A stretch of 58,382 nucleotides of DNA from Burkholderiales bacterium 8X (GTDB taxonomy: Bacteria > Pseudomonadota > Gammaproteobacteria > Burkholderiales > Burkholderiaceae_C), in contig LR732703.1 of assembly GCA_902506565.1 (NCBI GenBank), forward strand, positions 4,238,401 to 4,296,782. The letters are read 5' to 3'. The notes below the pieces were generated by a model. It did no database searches, was not told the origin of the DNA, and saw nothing but the letters and a program-made list of their open reading frames with translations. Position numbers and translations under genes: made by a program. This document shows, piece by piece, positions 1 to 9,069 of the stretch; within the stretch, counting starts at the first letter, position 1; each line of letters begins with the position of its first letter.

Positions 1-872
<872 letters not shown>

Positions 873-1101
873 TCATCTCTCATCCCTTGACCCCTCGCCA
901 GCCGTGACAAGCTTGTACGCAGAGAGGCCGCCGCATTGTGCAGGCGATTCACCAGCTCATCCATTGCCCTTCAACAACGTGTGAAGACAAAAGCGCTCAT
1001 CGCCTAAAGATCCGATGGTTGCGCAACCCGCCCCGCTTGCTCACCCATTCCGCTTGCTCGCAAATTGCAACGTCACCAACACGGCGCCCGCAACCCTCGT
1101 C
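873..1101. other. Intergenic stretch between broken tuf and tpsA
   Basis: About 230 bases hold no convincing gene. The sequence is not EF-Tu, and no start or SD for the truncated tuf is visible. On the minus strand the repeat GAGCAAGCGG occurs twice just past the tpsA stop. I see no clear terminator hairpin with a T-run. Confidence 0.5.
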
Positions 1102-4100
1102 CTAGAAATCCCCACACCCATTGCGCCGCTCCGTATCCACGCAACTCGCGAGATTCGGTCGCGAACGCACCCGCGACCATTCCCGCGCCAGCACATCGCC
1201 GCCTTGCGCCTGCCGGTCGCCATCGAGCGGACCCGTCGCAAAGCAGATCGGGGGCGGCGCGATGTTGCGGTCATAGGTCCAAGTCGTGAGGGTCTCGCGC
1301 AGCACATCGGGCTTGGGCAAGCCGTTGAACGCACTCACCGTGAGCCGCCCCGGCACGACCTGTACGGCGTAGCCCGCAGCCGAAGCGAACTCGCCGCCGA
1401 TCGAATAGATGCCCGGCGCGCTCGCGGCGTCGGCCGCTGAGGTCGGAACGCCATAGAACGACCCCGCCGTGTCGCCGAGGATCAAACCGGTCACGCTGAA
1501 GATGAAGCGCGGGTTGGGCAAGCCGGCACGCCGCGCCGCATCGTTGACGACAACGAAGGCCGTGGGTTGCTGTGCGTAGATGAAGTGATTGTCCGAAGGC
1601 GAGATCGAGACGGTGCAAAGCCCGAGATAGGCGCAGTGATACAGGTTGGGTAGCGGGCCGCTCCCCGCCAGGCCGCCGCGAGTTTCACCCTGCCAGGTGT
1701 CGGCCCACACCCGCCACGGCGCCCCCGTGATCGCATGGCCACCGGGGTTCTGCAATCGCGCCCCGGCAACGAGATCGGTCGAGTTCGACGCGCTCACGCC
1801 GCCGCCAAGCCCGAGGTCGCCGCTCAGCGTTCGGACAAAAACCGAACCGGCCGTGGTCGCGCCGGCCGCCAAAGATTGCGGCGCATTGGCGGCTGCATCG
1901 AAACCCGCCGCCGCCACCGAACCCAAGGTCAGCGCGCCTGCGTTGACGTAGCTGAAAGCACCGGCAGCACCGCCGCCGACGTTGGCGACGTTGTTGCCCG
2001 GAGCCTGGAGTTGCACCGAGCCCGACCTCGACCGTGCAAGCAACGAATTGGCATTGATCGGCGCTGCAGCGCCCTGCGTCACATCGCCGCCCGAGACCAG
2101 CCCCAGCTGGCCGACGTCGAGAGCCCCGGCCAGCTGGATGCCGCCGGCGCCACCCTCGTTCTGCAAGGTCAGACCACCGGTGCGGGTGATGGCGCCGTTG
2201 ACCCCGATGTCGCCCGCATGCGCGTTGCTGCCGACCACCAGCGTCGGCGCGCCCAGCAGCGCCAACTCGGCGGCCGAGAGCGAGAAGCCGGTGGCAGGAC
2301 CGCCCGCCAGCGAGATCGGCGCAGCGACGCTGTCGGTCGCGACACCGGCTGCATCGAGCCCGCCCGGCCGAACATTCATCACGCCTGCCGCCGACACCGG
2401 CGCCTGGATCACGATCGCGTCGGTGCTTCGGTCGTTGTCTGCGCGCAGCACCACCTGGCGGCTGCCCGAGACCAGCGTCTGCACGCCCGACACCGAATTG
2501 GCGACCACCAGGCCCGCACCGTTGGCCTGCGCCCGGCCGGTGATCTCGACATTGCCGCCGGTGGTGGTGAGGACCTGCGCGCCGTTCTCGATGCGCACGC
2601 CCGCGCTGGTCGACCCGGCGCGTGCCAGGTCGTCGACATGGCCGCGGAGGGTGACGTTGCCGCTTTCCGAGCCGATCGTCGCCGCACTGACCTGAACGCC
2701 CGCCGCCGGCGTCGGCGCAACGCCTTGGTCGGCCAGGTGATCGCTGCCTCGACCGACGATCGAGATGTTGCCGCTGCGGGTGATCACGCTCCCGATGCCT
2801 TGCGGTGCTTCGACCAGCACGCCGGTGTTGTTAGTACTGCTGCCCTGGATGTCGATGCCGCCCGTGCTGGTGATCAGGCTGGCGCCCTGCAGCCACACGC
2901 CGGGCTGGTTCGAGTCCGAGACCCGGTCGGCACTGCGCGGCGTGGTCGTGTTGCCGACCAGGCTGATGGCACCGCTGGGCGCGGCGCTATCGAAGATGCG
3001 CTGCGTGCCGAACTCCGTCACGACGGTGCCGAGATAGCGGCGGGTGTCGACCACATTGGTGAGATGGATGCTGGAATCGCCGCCCCCTGCCGCGGTCCAG
3101 TTCGCATTCATCGCGACATTGCCGACGTTGCTGTAGATGGCGCCGTCGAAACTGATCTGCCCGCCGCCGAAGGGCGTCGATTGGCCGGCCGAGTTCGCGT
3201 TGAACACGACATTGAGCGGCGCTGGCCCCGTGGACTGCACCACCACGTTGGGCGACAACGTGCGGATGCTGCGGTGCGCGTCCAGCTCCAAGGTGATCGG
3301 GCCCTTGTCGGCGGTGTAGTTGATGTTGACGCCCGGATTGAAAAGGATGTCGCCGAGCAGCGGATCGCCGCCGACGCCGGTGGTGATGCGCACGTTGGTA
3401 CCGGCATTGAGCGAGAAGTTGATGTCGCCGTCGAATATGGTGGAAGTGGCGAGCGGCACGTAAGGATTGCCCGGCAGCCCGCCGGCCGCGATGCCAGGTG
3501 CGATGGTGACGTCGTAGGGGTCGATCTTCCAGCTGCCGGCGACGCCGTTCGGTGCCGACGCATCGGCTCGAAGACCGGTGAGTTCGATGCCGCCGTTGTT
3601 CTCGCCGACCGGCACCGCGTAGCCGCCGGAGGTTTCGATGAAGCCGCCGTTGCCGCCGGCTGCACCGCCCCGGGCAGAGACCTGGCCGTAGGCGCGCAGC
3701 GTGCGCTCGGCCATGACGCGGATGTCGCCGCCCGCGCCGTTGCCGGTTGCATCCGCCGCGATTCGGGTGCCGGATGCAATCGCGATGGCGCCGGTATTCG
3801 GCTCGGCCGTCGCAGCCCTCGCATGCAGGCGGATGCTGCCGCCGCCGGCGGTGCCGCTCGCGTCCATGCCCGGCACCGCCAGGGGTGCGGCCGCCAGCAA
3901 CGCGGGCGGTGCAGCGAACGCCGCGGCCGCCAACACCGGCAATTGGACGTCGACCAGGATGGTGGCGCCGCCCGCTTCGATGCGGCCGCCCTGCATGCCG
4001 GCGCCGTCGCCCCGCGCCGACAAGCCGCCGCCATACAAGCGGACGCCGGTGCGGCTCTCGCCGCTGTCGAGCACGATCTCGCCGGCGCGGGATGCGAGCG

Positions 4101-5007
4101 TGTCGGCCCTGAGCAGGCCGCCCACGTTGACCACGCCGCCGTCGCGTGGATCGGTGCTGCCGCCGGCCAGCAGCAGGATGCGGCCGCCATCGGCCTGGAT
4201 GTTGCCGCCATTGAGCACCGAGCTGACGCCGGGCGTGACCTTGAAGGTGGTGAGGCCGTCGCCGAACGGATCGATGGTGACGGTCTGCCCCGACAGCAAT
4301 CCGACCGACCCGCCGTTGGCTTCGATCGAGCCGGTGTGCGTCAGCTGGCCGCTGACCAGCGCCACCGTTCCTTTCGGTCCGTTGGTCGCGATGGTCCCGG
4401 AGGCATCGAGCGAGGCGATGTTGCCGGCGGCCTGGCTGAAGGTGAAGCGTTCGGTGCCCGCGAGGAAGTCCGCGTCGCTCGTGCTCATGTCCAGCGTCGA
4501 CGCGACCAGGCCGGCCACGTTCACGGACGAGGTCCGGGTAAAGACCAGGCCGCTCGGGTTCACCAGGAAGACCCGCCCGTTGGCGTTCAGGGCGCCGGCG
4601 ATGGTGGAAGGCTGCCCGCCGGTCACGCGGTTGAGCAGCACGCTGCTGGCGTTCGGCTGCGTGATGTTGACGCTGTGGCCGGCGTCGATCGAGAAGCTGC
4701 TCCAGTCGACGATCGCGCGCTGCGAGCTTTGCGAGATCGGCAGCACCGTTCCGCCAGCCATCAACGGACCCATCGTGACCGCGCCGCCGCGCACCACGAA
4801 GCTGTTGAGGCTGGGGAGCGGCTGGGCCTGCACCTGTGCCGCCATCAAGCCGGCGCAGGCCAGCGCCATCGCCAAGGGCCGCGCCGCGAAGCCCGCGCTC
4901 GGACTCGACACCGTTCTCGTCCCTGTACGCGCTGTCGCCTCCGCGCCCCCGCTTGCCCGCCGTGCGCCGCCGCGCGCCGCCGGCGTTCTCGATCGATCCT
5001 GGACCAT
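1102..5007 (-). CDS. TpsA: filamentous-haemagglutinin-like exoprotein of two-partner secretion
   Basis: A 1301-residue secreted protein, probably exported to the cell surface by the TpsB encoded just upstream. The chosen ATG (5007) has a strong AAGGAAGG ribosome site; earlier in-frame codons lie inside tpsB. The N-terminus is long (about 61 residues, arginine/serine-rich, then a hydrophobic core ending near QVQA). The TPS/haemagglutination-activity domain follows (about 66-175, with RVFLVNPSGLVF), then a long glycine/asparagine-rich body that I read as beta-helix, including WKIDPYDVTI. Residues about 1135-1230 resemble an MBG/YDG-type domain. The body after the signal peptide has no cysteine, while five cysteines cluster between residue 1125 and the end. 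The gene is last of a three-gene unit, 41 bp after tpsB. No known toxin or CDI-type domain is recognisable at the C-terminus. Confidence 0.85.
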   Translation of the reverse strand: MVQDRSRTPAARGGARRASGGAEATARTGTRTVSSPSAGFAARPLAMALACAGLMAAQVQAQPLPSLNSFVVRGGAVTMGPLMAGGTVLPISQSSQRAIVDWSSFSIDAGHSVNITQPNASSVLLNRVTGGQPSTIAGALNANGRVFLVNPSGLVFTRTSSVNVAGLVASTLDMSTSDADFLAGTERFTFSQAAGNIASLDASGTIATNGPKGTVALVSGQLTHTGSIEANGGSVGLLSGQTVTIDPFGDGLTTFKVTPGVSSVLNGGNIQADGGRILLLAGGSTDPRDGGVVNVGGLLRADTLASRAGEIVLDSGESRTGVRLYGGGLSARGDGAGMQGGRIEAGGATILVDVQLPVLAAAAFAAPPALLAAAPLAVPGMDASGTAGGGSIRLHARAATAEPNTGAIAIASGTRIAADATGNGAGGDIRVMAERTLRAYGQVSARGGAAGGNGGFIETSGGYAVPVGENNGGIELTGLRADASAPNGVAGSWKIDPYDVTIAPGIAAGGLPGNPYVPLATSTIFDGDINFSLNAGTNVRITTGVGGDPLLGDILFNPGVNINYTADKGPITLELDAHRSIRTLSPNVVVQSTGPAPLNVVFNANSAGQSTPFGGGQISFDGAIYSNVGNVAMNANWTAAGGGDSSIHLTNVVDTRRYLGTVVTEFGTQRIFDSAAPSGAISLVGNTTTPRSADRVSDSNQPGVWLQGASLITSTGGIDIQGSSTNNTGVLVEAPQGIGSVITRSGNISIVGRGSDHLADQGVAPTPAAGVQVSAATIGSESGNVTLRGHVDDLARAGSTSAGVRIENGAQVLTTTGGNVEITGRAQANGAGLVVANSVSGVQTLVSGSRQVVLRADNDRSTDAIVIQAPVSAAGVMNVRPGGLDAAGVATDSVAAPISLAGGPATGFSLSAAELALLGAPTLVVGSNAHAGDIGVNGAITRTGGLTLQNEGGAGGIQLAGALDVGQLGLVSGGDVTQGAAAPINANSLLARSRSGSVQLQAPGNNVANVGGGAAGAFSYVNAGALTLGSVAAAGFDAAANAPQSLAAGATTAGSVFVRTLSGDLGLGGGVSASNSTDLVAGARLQNPGGHAITGAPWRVWADTWQGETRGGLAGSGPLPNLYHCAYLGLCTVSISPSDNHFIYAQQPTAFVVVNDAARRAGLPNPRFIFSVTGLILGDTAGSFYGVPTSAADAASAPGIYSIGGEFASAAGYAVQVVPGRLTVSAFNGLPKPDVLRETLTTWTYDRNIAPPPICFATGPLDGDRQAQGGDVLAREWSRVRSRPNLASCVDTERRNGCGDF

Positions 5008-5048
5008 GGCCCCACCTTCCTTCGCGCAGCAAGCCGCGCACCAACGAA

Positions 5049-6743
5049 CTAGAAGTTTTTCTGCGCCTGCACGTAGAGCCGCGGATTGCGCCCGCCGCCA
5101 TCGGTTTGCGCCGGTCGCGTGCCGTCGCGCCAGGCCAGCGTGGCGTTGATCGCGAAGTTGCCCGGCCGTGTCCATGACAAGCCGATGCCCATGCCGCGCA
5201 GGCTGTGGCTGTTGGCGGTGTCGAAGGGCGTCGGGTCGCGCGTGATCTTTCCGCGGGCGGCGTCGTAGAACACGAAGGGCGTCAGCTCGTCGCTCGCCGA
5301 CCAGCGCCATTCGACGTTGCCGACCCAGCCCTGGTCGACCAGCATCTCGCCGGAGGAATAGGCCCTCACCGCACGCGCGCCGCCGAGCGCCAGCTTTTCG
5401 GACGGGTCGAGGTTCTTACTCGCCAACTGGCCACCGAAGGCCACGTACAGGGCATGCCGCGGCAGCAGCGACTGCAGCCGCGATACCTGCAGGCTGAGCT
5501 TGTTGAAGCCACCCTCGGTGCGATGCCCGGCCGGGCCTCGGTCGAAGCTGGCGCTCTGTGGATCCTCGATGTCGAGCTTGCCGTGATAGAGCGTGCCGGC
5601 GCTCGCCCAGTAGCCGCCGCCCCAGACGTCGTCGCGCCGCTCCCATGCATAGCCGATGCCGAGGCCGCGCACCTTCTTGCGGGTCGTGAACTCGACCGCC
5701 TGGAACTCGTCGGTGAGGCGCTTGCTGTCGGCGCCGAGGCGGAGGAACAGGTTGTGCTGGCGCTGACGGATCAAGGGATAGTTGAGCGACACGTCCAGCA
5801 CGTCGGCACTGCCCTTGGCGCCGAGGTCGGCGAACTCGCCGCCGAGTTCGTAGCCGATGCGGCCGATGCCGATGCCGCCGCGCAAGCCGCTGGTACCGAT
5901 GGGCGCTTCGTACGAAAGCCGCCCGAAGGTGAGCCCGTTGTCGTTGGACACCAGCACCCGCGCATCGAGGTTGTCGCCGATGCCGAACGGGCTGAGCCAG
6001 CGCACCGTGCCGCCGACACGATATCGGCCCGATTCGGCGGTGCCGTGGTTGTCCGCCTCGGCAGTGAACGACCAGCGCTTGTCCGCCGGCGTGACCTCGA
6101 CCGTGAGGTCGGTGGTGCCTGGCACCGTGCCTTCCTGCAAGCCCGACGAGACGCGGATGCCGGGCTGGTCGGACAGCAGCAGCATCGCCCGCTCGTAGCT
6201 GTGCGCATGCAGCGCTTCGCCGGTCGGCACGCCCGCCAGGAAGCCGCGCACGCGTTGCTCGCTGATCGGCGCGTCTGCGGCGACCAGCACGTCGAGCTTG
6301 CCGAGCCGACCCTCGACGATGCTGATCTCGACGACACCGCCCCGCACCGTCTGCACCGGTACCACGGCCTGCGCGAGGAAGTAGCCTCGTGCGCGGTAGC
6401 GGGCGGTGATGTCGCGGGCCAGCGCTTCCAGGTCGGCGAGGGTCACGTTGCGGCCGAGATAAGGCTGCGTGGTCGACTTGAGTTCTTCGTCGCCGAGCGC
6501 CTGTGCACCGTTCAGGCGAAGGTCCTCGAGCCGGAACGACGCGGCCGATGCAGCAGGCACGGGTGCCGCCGCAAGGCCTTGCGAAGGCGGCGTGGTGGCG
6601 GTGACGGGATTGCCCGAGCTTGACTGCGCCGGCGCCGATGGCTGCCACCCGGCCAAGGCAAGCGCGCACAAGACCGGAGGCAACGCCAGGCGCCCGCGAG
6701 CCGCATCGCGTCGTCGCGCGATCGTCGATCCAGCGGACTTCAT
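5049..6743 (-). CDS. TpsB: ShlB/FhaC/HecB-family outer-membrane transporter
   Basis: A 564-residue outer-membrane protein of the Omp85/TpsB family that would thread its TpsA partner across the outer membrane. A signal peptide ends near residue 40 (APA-Q). A POTRA_2 domain occupies about residues 65-145, starting FRLEDLRLNGAQALGDEEL, and a 16-strand-type barrel fills the rest, ending in Phe as expected for BAM substrates. The conserved loop-6 hairpin motif (usually VRGY) reads VRAYSSGE, keeping the key Arg. The ATG at 6743 overlaps the TGA of the CHAT gene (ATGA), so the two are probably translationally coupled, and tpsA follows 41 bp later. Length is typical of the family. Confidence 0.9.
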   Translation of the reverse strand: MKSAGSTIARRRDAARGRLALPPVLCALALAGWQPSAPAQSSSGNPVTATTPPSQGLAAAPVPAASAASFRLEDLRLNGAQALGDEELKSTTQPYLGRNVTLADLEALARDITARYRARGYFLAQAVVPVQTVRGGVVEISIVEGRLGKLDVLVAADAPISEQRVRGFLAGVPTGEALHAHSYERAMLLLSDQPGIRVSSGLQEGTVPGTTDLTVEVTPADKRWSFTAEADNHGTAESGRYRVGGTVRWLSPFGIGDNLDARVLVSNDNGLTFGRLSYEAPIGTSGLRGGIGIGRIGYELGGEFADLGAKGSADVLDVSLNYPLIRQRQHNLFLRLGADSKRLTDEFQAVEFTTRKKVRGLGIGYAWERRDDVWGGGYWASAGTLYHGKLDIEDPQSASFDRGPAGHRTEGGFNKLSLQVSRLQSLLPRHALYVAFGGQLASKNLDPSEKLALGGARAVRAYSSGEMLVDQGWVGNVEWRWSASDELTPFVFYDAARGKITRDPTPFDTANSHSLRGMGIGLSWTRPGNFAINATLAWRDGTRPAQTDGGGRNPRLYVQAQKNF

Positions 6744-8875
6744 GCCGGGCTCCCGACCTTGAGCCGCCAGTTGCCGATCAGGTTGAACGGCGCCCAGAAG
6801 AAGGGATGCGCCAGCTTCGGCTCGCGCAGCACGGCCAACTGCCCGGCCTGCATCGCTTGCTGAACGTCGCGGCCTTTCGCCAACTCGGCGTAGAGCGTTC
6901 CCATCAGCACCGCGGTTGCATCGTCCGACACCGGCCACAAGGACGAGATCAGGCTCGACGTGCCGGCCGAGAGAAACGAGCGGGTGAAGCCCAGGACTTC
7001 GTCGCCCTGCGCGATGCGACCGAGCCCCGACTCGCAGGCCGACAGCGTGACCAGCGCCGTGCCTTGCATCGGCAGCCCCAGGATCTCGTGGGCCTCCAGG
7101 AAGTTTTCTTGCCCGTTCTCGTTCGCGAGCAGGATGCGCGAATAGAGCGGATCGATCTGGTCCGCCTCCGCATGGGCCGCGACATGCACGATCGGCGAGC
7201 GTGCGGCGATGTCCCGGAACTGGGTCTTGGTGGCCTGGATGCCGGTGTAGACGCTGTTGCGCGGAAAGAGGCGGGCGAGCTCCTTGACCTCGGTTTCTGC
7301 GCCCGGCAGGTCGTACTTGTCGGCGATGCGAGGATTGCCGAAGGCCGTGAGATCGGCCGCAACCGTCGGCGAACGCCGCGCCAACTGCACCGCGATGCTC
7401 ATCGACGGCGCCACCGACACCGGATGGGTCTCGATCAGGTAGCGACCCTCTAGCCGCAGCGCCTGGAACGGCAGGTAGTGCAGGGGGCCGTGCGGCACGA
7501 TGACCAGCCGCTCGCCCGCCTTGAGCTTGAGCGGGCCGAGCAAGGCTTCGCCCAGCTTGTCGGCATTGGTGATGGCGGCGCGGCGACCGCGCACCACCGA
7601 GTTCCTGAAGGTATCGACCAGTTCCGTGAGGTCGTCGCGCCGGATCGGGATCGATTGGCTGCCGATGCTGTCCGGCCCGACCACCCAGGCCTGCAGCCGA
7701 TCCGGCAGGGCATGGAACTGCACCACCCGTTCGTCCGGCGCCAGGGTGCGCTGCAAGGTGGCGAGATCGATGCTGGTGGCGGCTTCCTCGCTGATGCGGG
7801 CACGGCCTCGCACCGCATCGAGCAGGGCGCGCGACCGGCTGCGTTCGCTCAGCTCCAGGGCGCGGTTCGCATCGCCGACGTCGCTGTAGAGGGCGACCCC
7901 GCGTTCGAACACCGACTGCAGGTCGGAGAACAGGCCCATCTTGAATTCTTCGCTGCGAAAACGCGCGCGCACCGAATCGACGCCGCCGAGCGCACGGCCG
8001 ACCGCATCGGCAGCGGCCTGCTTGTCGCCCAGGGCCAGCTCGCTGCGGGCCACGCCATCCCAGGCCCAGAGCTGGTAGTAGCCGCTGTCGGTGCCGACCT
8101 GCCGCGCGGCCAATTGCCGATACAGGTCGCGTGCTTCGGCCGGCTTGTTCTCGGCCAGCAGCAGCCGGGCGCGGGTGCGATCGACCTGCGCCGCGAGCGT
8201 GGCATCGCGTGGTGGCGGCAGCCTGGACAGCAGCTCGCGCGCACGTTGCGGATTGCCGGTCTCGATCAGCGCGTTGACGAGCGATGCTTGCACCAGGGGC
8301 TGGTAGCGGGCCGAGCTCTGGGCTGCGGCGAGCTCGTAGCTCGCCACCGCGGCGGCGTGATCGTTGCGGCGCGATTGCACGTCGCCGATGACCTTGTGGG
8401 CGGGCCCGGCAACGAGCTGCGGGTCGCGCGCCGGATGCTTCAAGGCCTCGCGGGCGAAGGCCTCGGCCTTGTCGAGCTGCCCCGAATAGCTGTAGACGAT
8501 GGCCAGGTCGCGATGCGCGAGCGCCAGCAGGTTCGGGTCTTGCGTGGCATTGGCCAGGTGAAGCGCCTTGCTTGCCGCGCGAACGCTTTGCCTGAACTCG
8601 CCGGCCTCGGCCAGTGCGACGGCCTGGCTGCAATATTGATAGCCGGAGAGCTTGACCCGGTCTTGGCCGTAGAGCACGGCGCCGTCGGCGGTGAGTGCGA
8701 GCAAGGTGTCGGTGTCGGCGAGCCGCGCCTGCTCCATGCGGCCGGCGGTGGCCTCGGCATCGGCTGCCTGCGCGCCGGCGGTGATGGCCGTGGCCAGCAG
8801 GCTCCATGCGATGCAAGGGACCGCGAGCCAGCGCCAGGCACGGCGCGCACGTTCGGAATCAAGTGACCTGTCCAT
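6740..8875 (-). CDS. Exported CHAT-domain cysteine peptidase with TPR-like repeats
   Basis: A 711-residue protein with an N-terminal signal peptide (hydrophobic core around residues 15-35, cleavage probably after AGAQA), so it should act in the periplasm or beyond. Residues about 70-330 form helical TPR-like repeats (for example AVALAEAGEFRQSVRAASKA). The C-terminal third is a CHAT domain, a caspase/separase-clan cysteine peptidase fold, with the catalytic His568 in VHVAAHAE and Cys614 in LVTLSACESGLG both present. It is first in an operon with tpsB (ATGA overlap) and tpsA, which suggests it processes or regulates the TPS exoprotein; that role is inference. CHAT proteins are best known as cytoplasmic effectors, for example in type III-E CRISPR, so an exported one beside a secretion pair is notable. 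Confidence 0.85.
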   Translation of the reverse strand: MDRSLDSERARRAWRWLAVPCIAWSLLATAITAGAQAADAEATAGRMEQARLADTDTLLALTADGAVLYGQDRVKLSGYQYCSQAVALAEAGEFRQSVRAASKALHLANATQDPNLLALAHRDLAIVYSYSGQLDKAEAFAREALKHPARDPQLVAGPAHKVIGDVQSRRNDHAAAVASYELAAAQSSARYQPLVQASLVNALIETGNPQRARELLSRLPPPRDATLAAQVDRTRARLLLAENKPAEARDLYRQLAARQVGTDSGYYQLWAWDGVARSELALGDKQAAADAVGRALGGVDSVRARFRSEEFKMGLFSDLQSVFERGVALYSDVGDANRALELSERSRSRALLDAVRGRARISEEAATSIDLATLQRTLAPDERVVQFHALPDRLQAWVVGPDSIGSQSIPIRRDDLTELVDTFRNSVVRGRRAAITNADKLGEALLGPLKLKAGERLVIVPHGPLHYLPFQALRLEGRYLIETHPVSVAPSMSIAVQLARRSPTVAADLTAFGNPRIADKYDLPGAETEVKELARLFPRNSVYTGIQATKTQFRDIAARSPIVHVAAHAEADQIDPLYSRILLANENGQENFLEAHEILGLPMQGTALVTLSACESGLGRIAQGDEVLGFTRSFLSAGTSSLISSLWPVSDDATAVLMGTLYAELAKGRDVQQAMQAGQLAVLREPKLAHPFFWAPFNLIGNWRLKVGSPA

Positions 8876-9069
8876 CGGACCCCCGCGAGGCCTTGGAGTC
8901 CGCCATCGAGCGGACCCGGAGCGCCGCGAAAGTGGGCGCCCTCTCAGACCTCGGGGGCGAGTCTAGGAGTTGGGTTCGACGCGGGATAGCCGCAAGAAGC
9001 CATAGCGCGAAGGGGATAGCTCCACGCGCCGCGCGACCTCCGCCGACCTCCGCGCAACCGCCGAACGAC

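Noticed and set aside
1041..1334. 97-codon minus-strand frame past the tpsA end
   Set aside because: Overlaps the tpsA tail in another frame and shows no SD or coding pattern. A frameshift extending TpsA cannot be shown.
1735..5052. Long open frame of about 1100 codons on the plus strand, opposite tpsA
   Set aside because: Arginine/alanine-rich, no domain or SD, and antisense to a well-supported gene. It arises from high G+C third positions.
5049..8816. Possible fusion of the CHAT region with TpsB in one frame of over 1200 codons
   Set aside because: The upstream part is the wrong frame of the CHAT gene. TpsB has its own signal peptide at 6743 and an ATGA junction.
8876..9069. Sigma-70 promoter for the CHAT operon
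   Set aside because: TTGCGG and TAGACT are present on the minus strand but 24 bp apart, too far for a normal -35/-10 pair.
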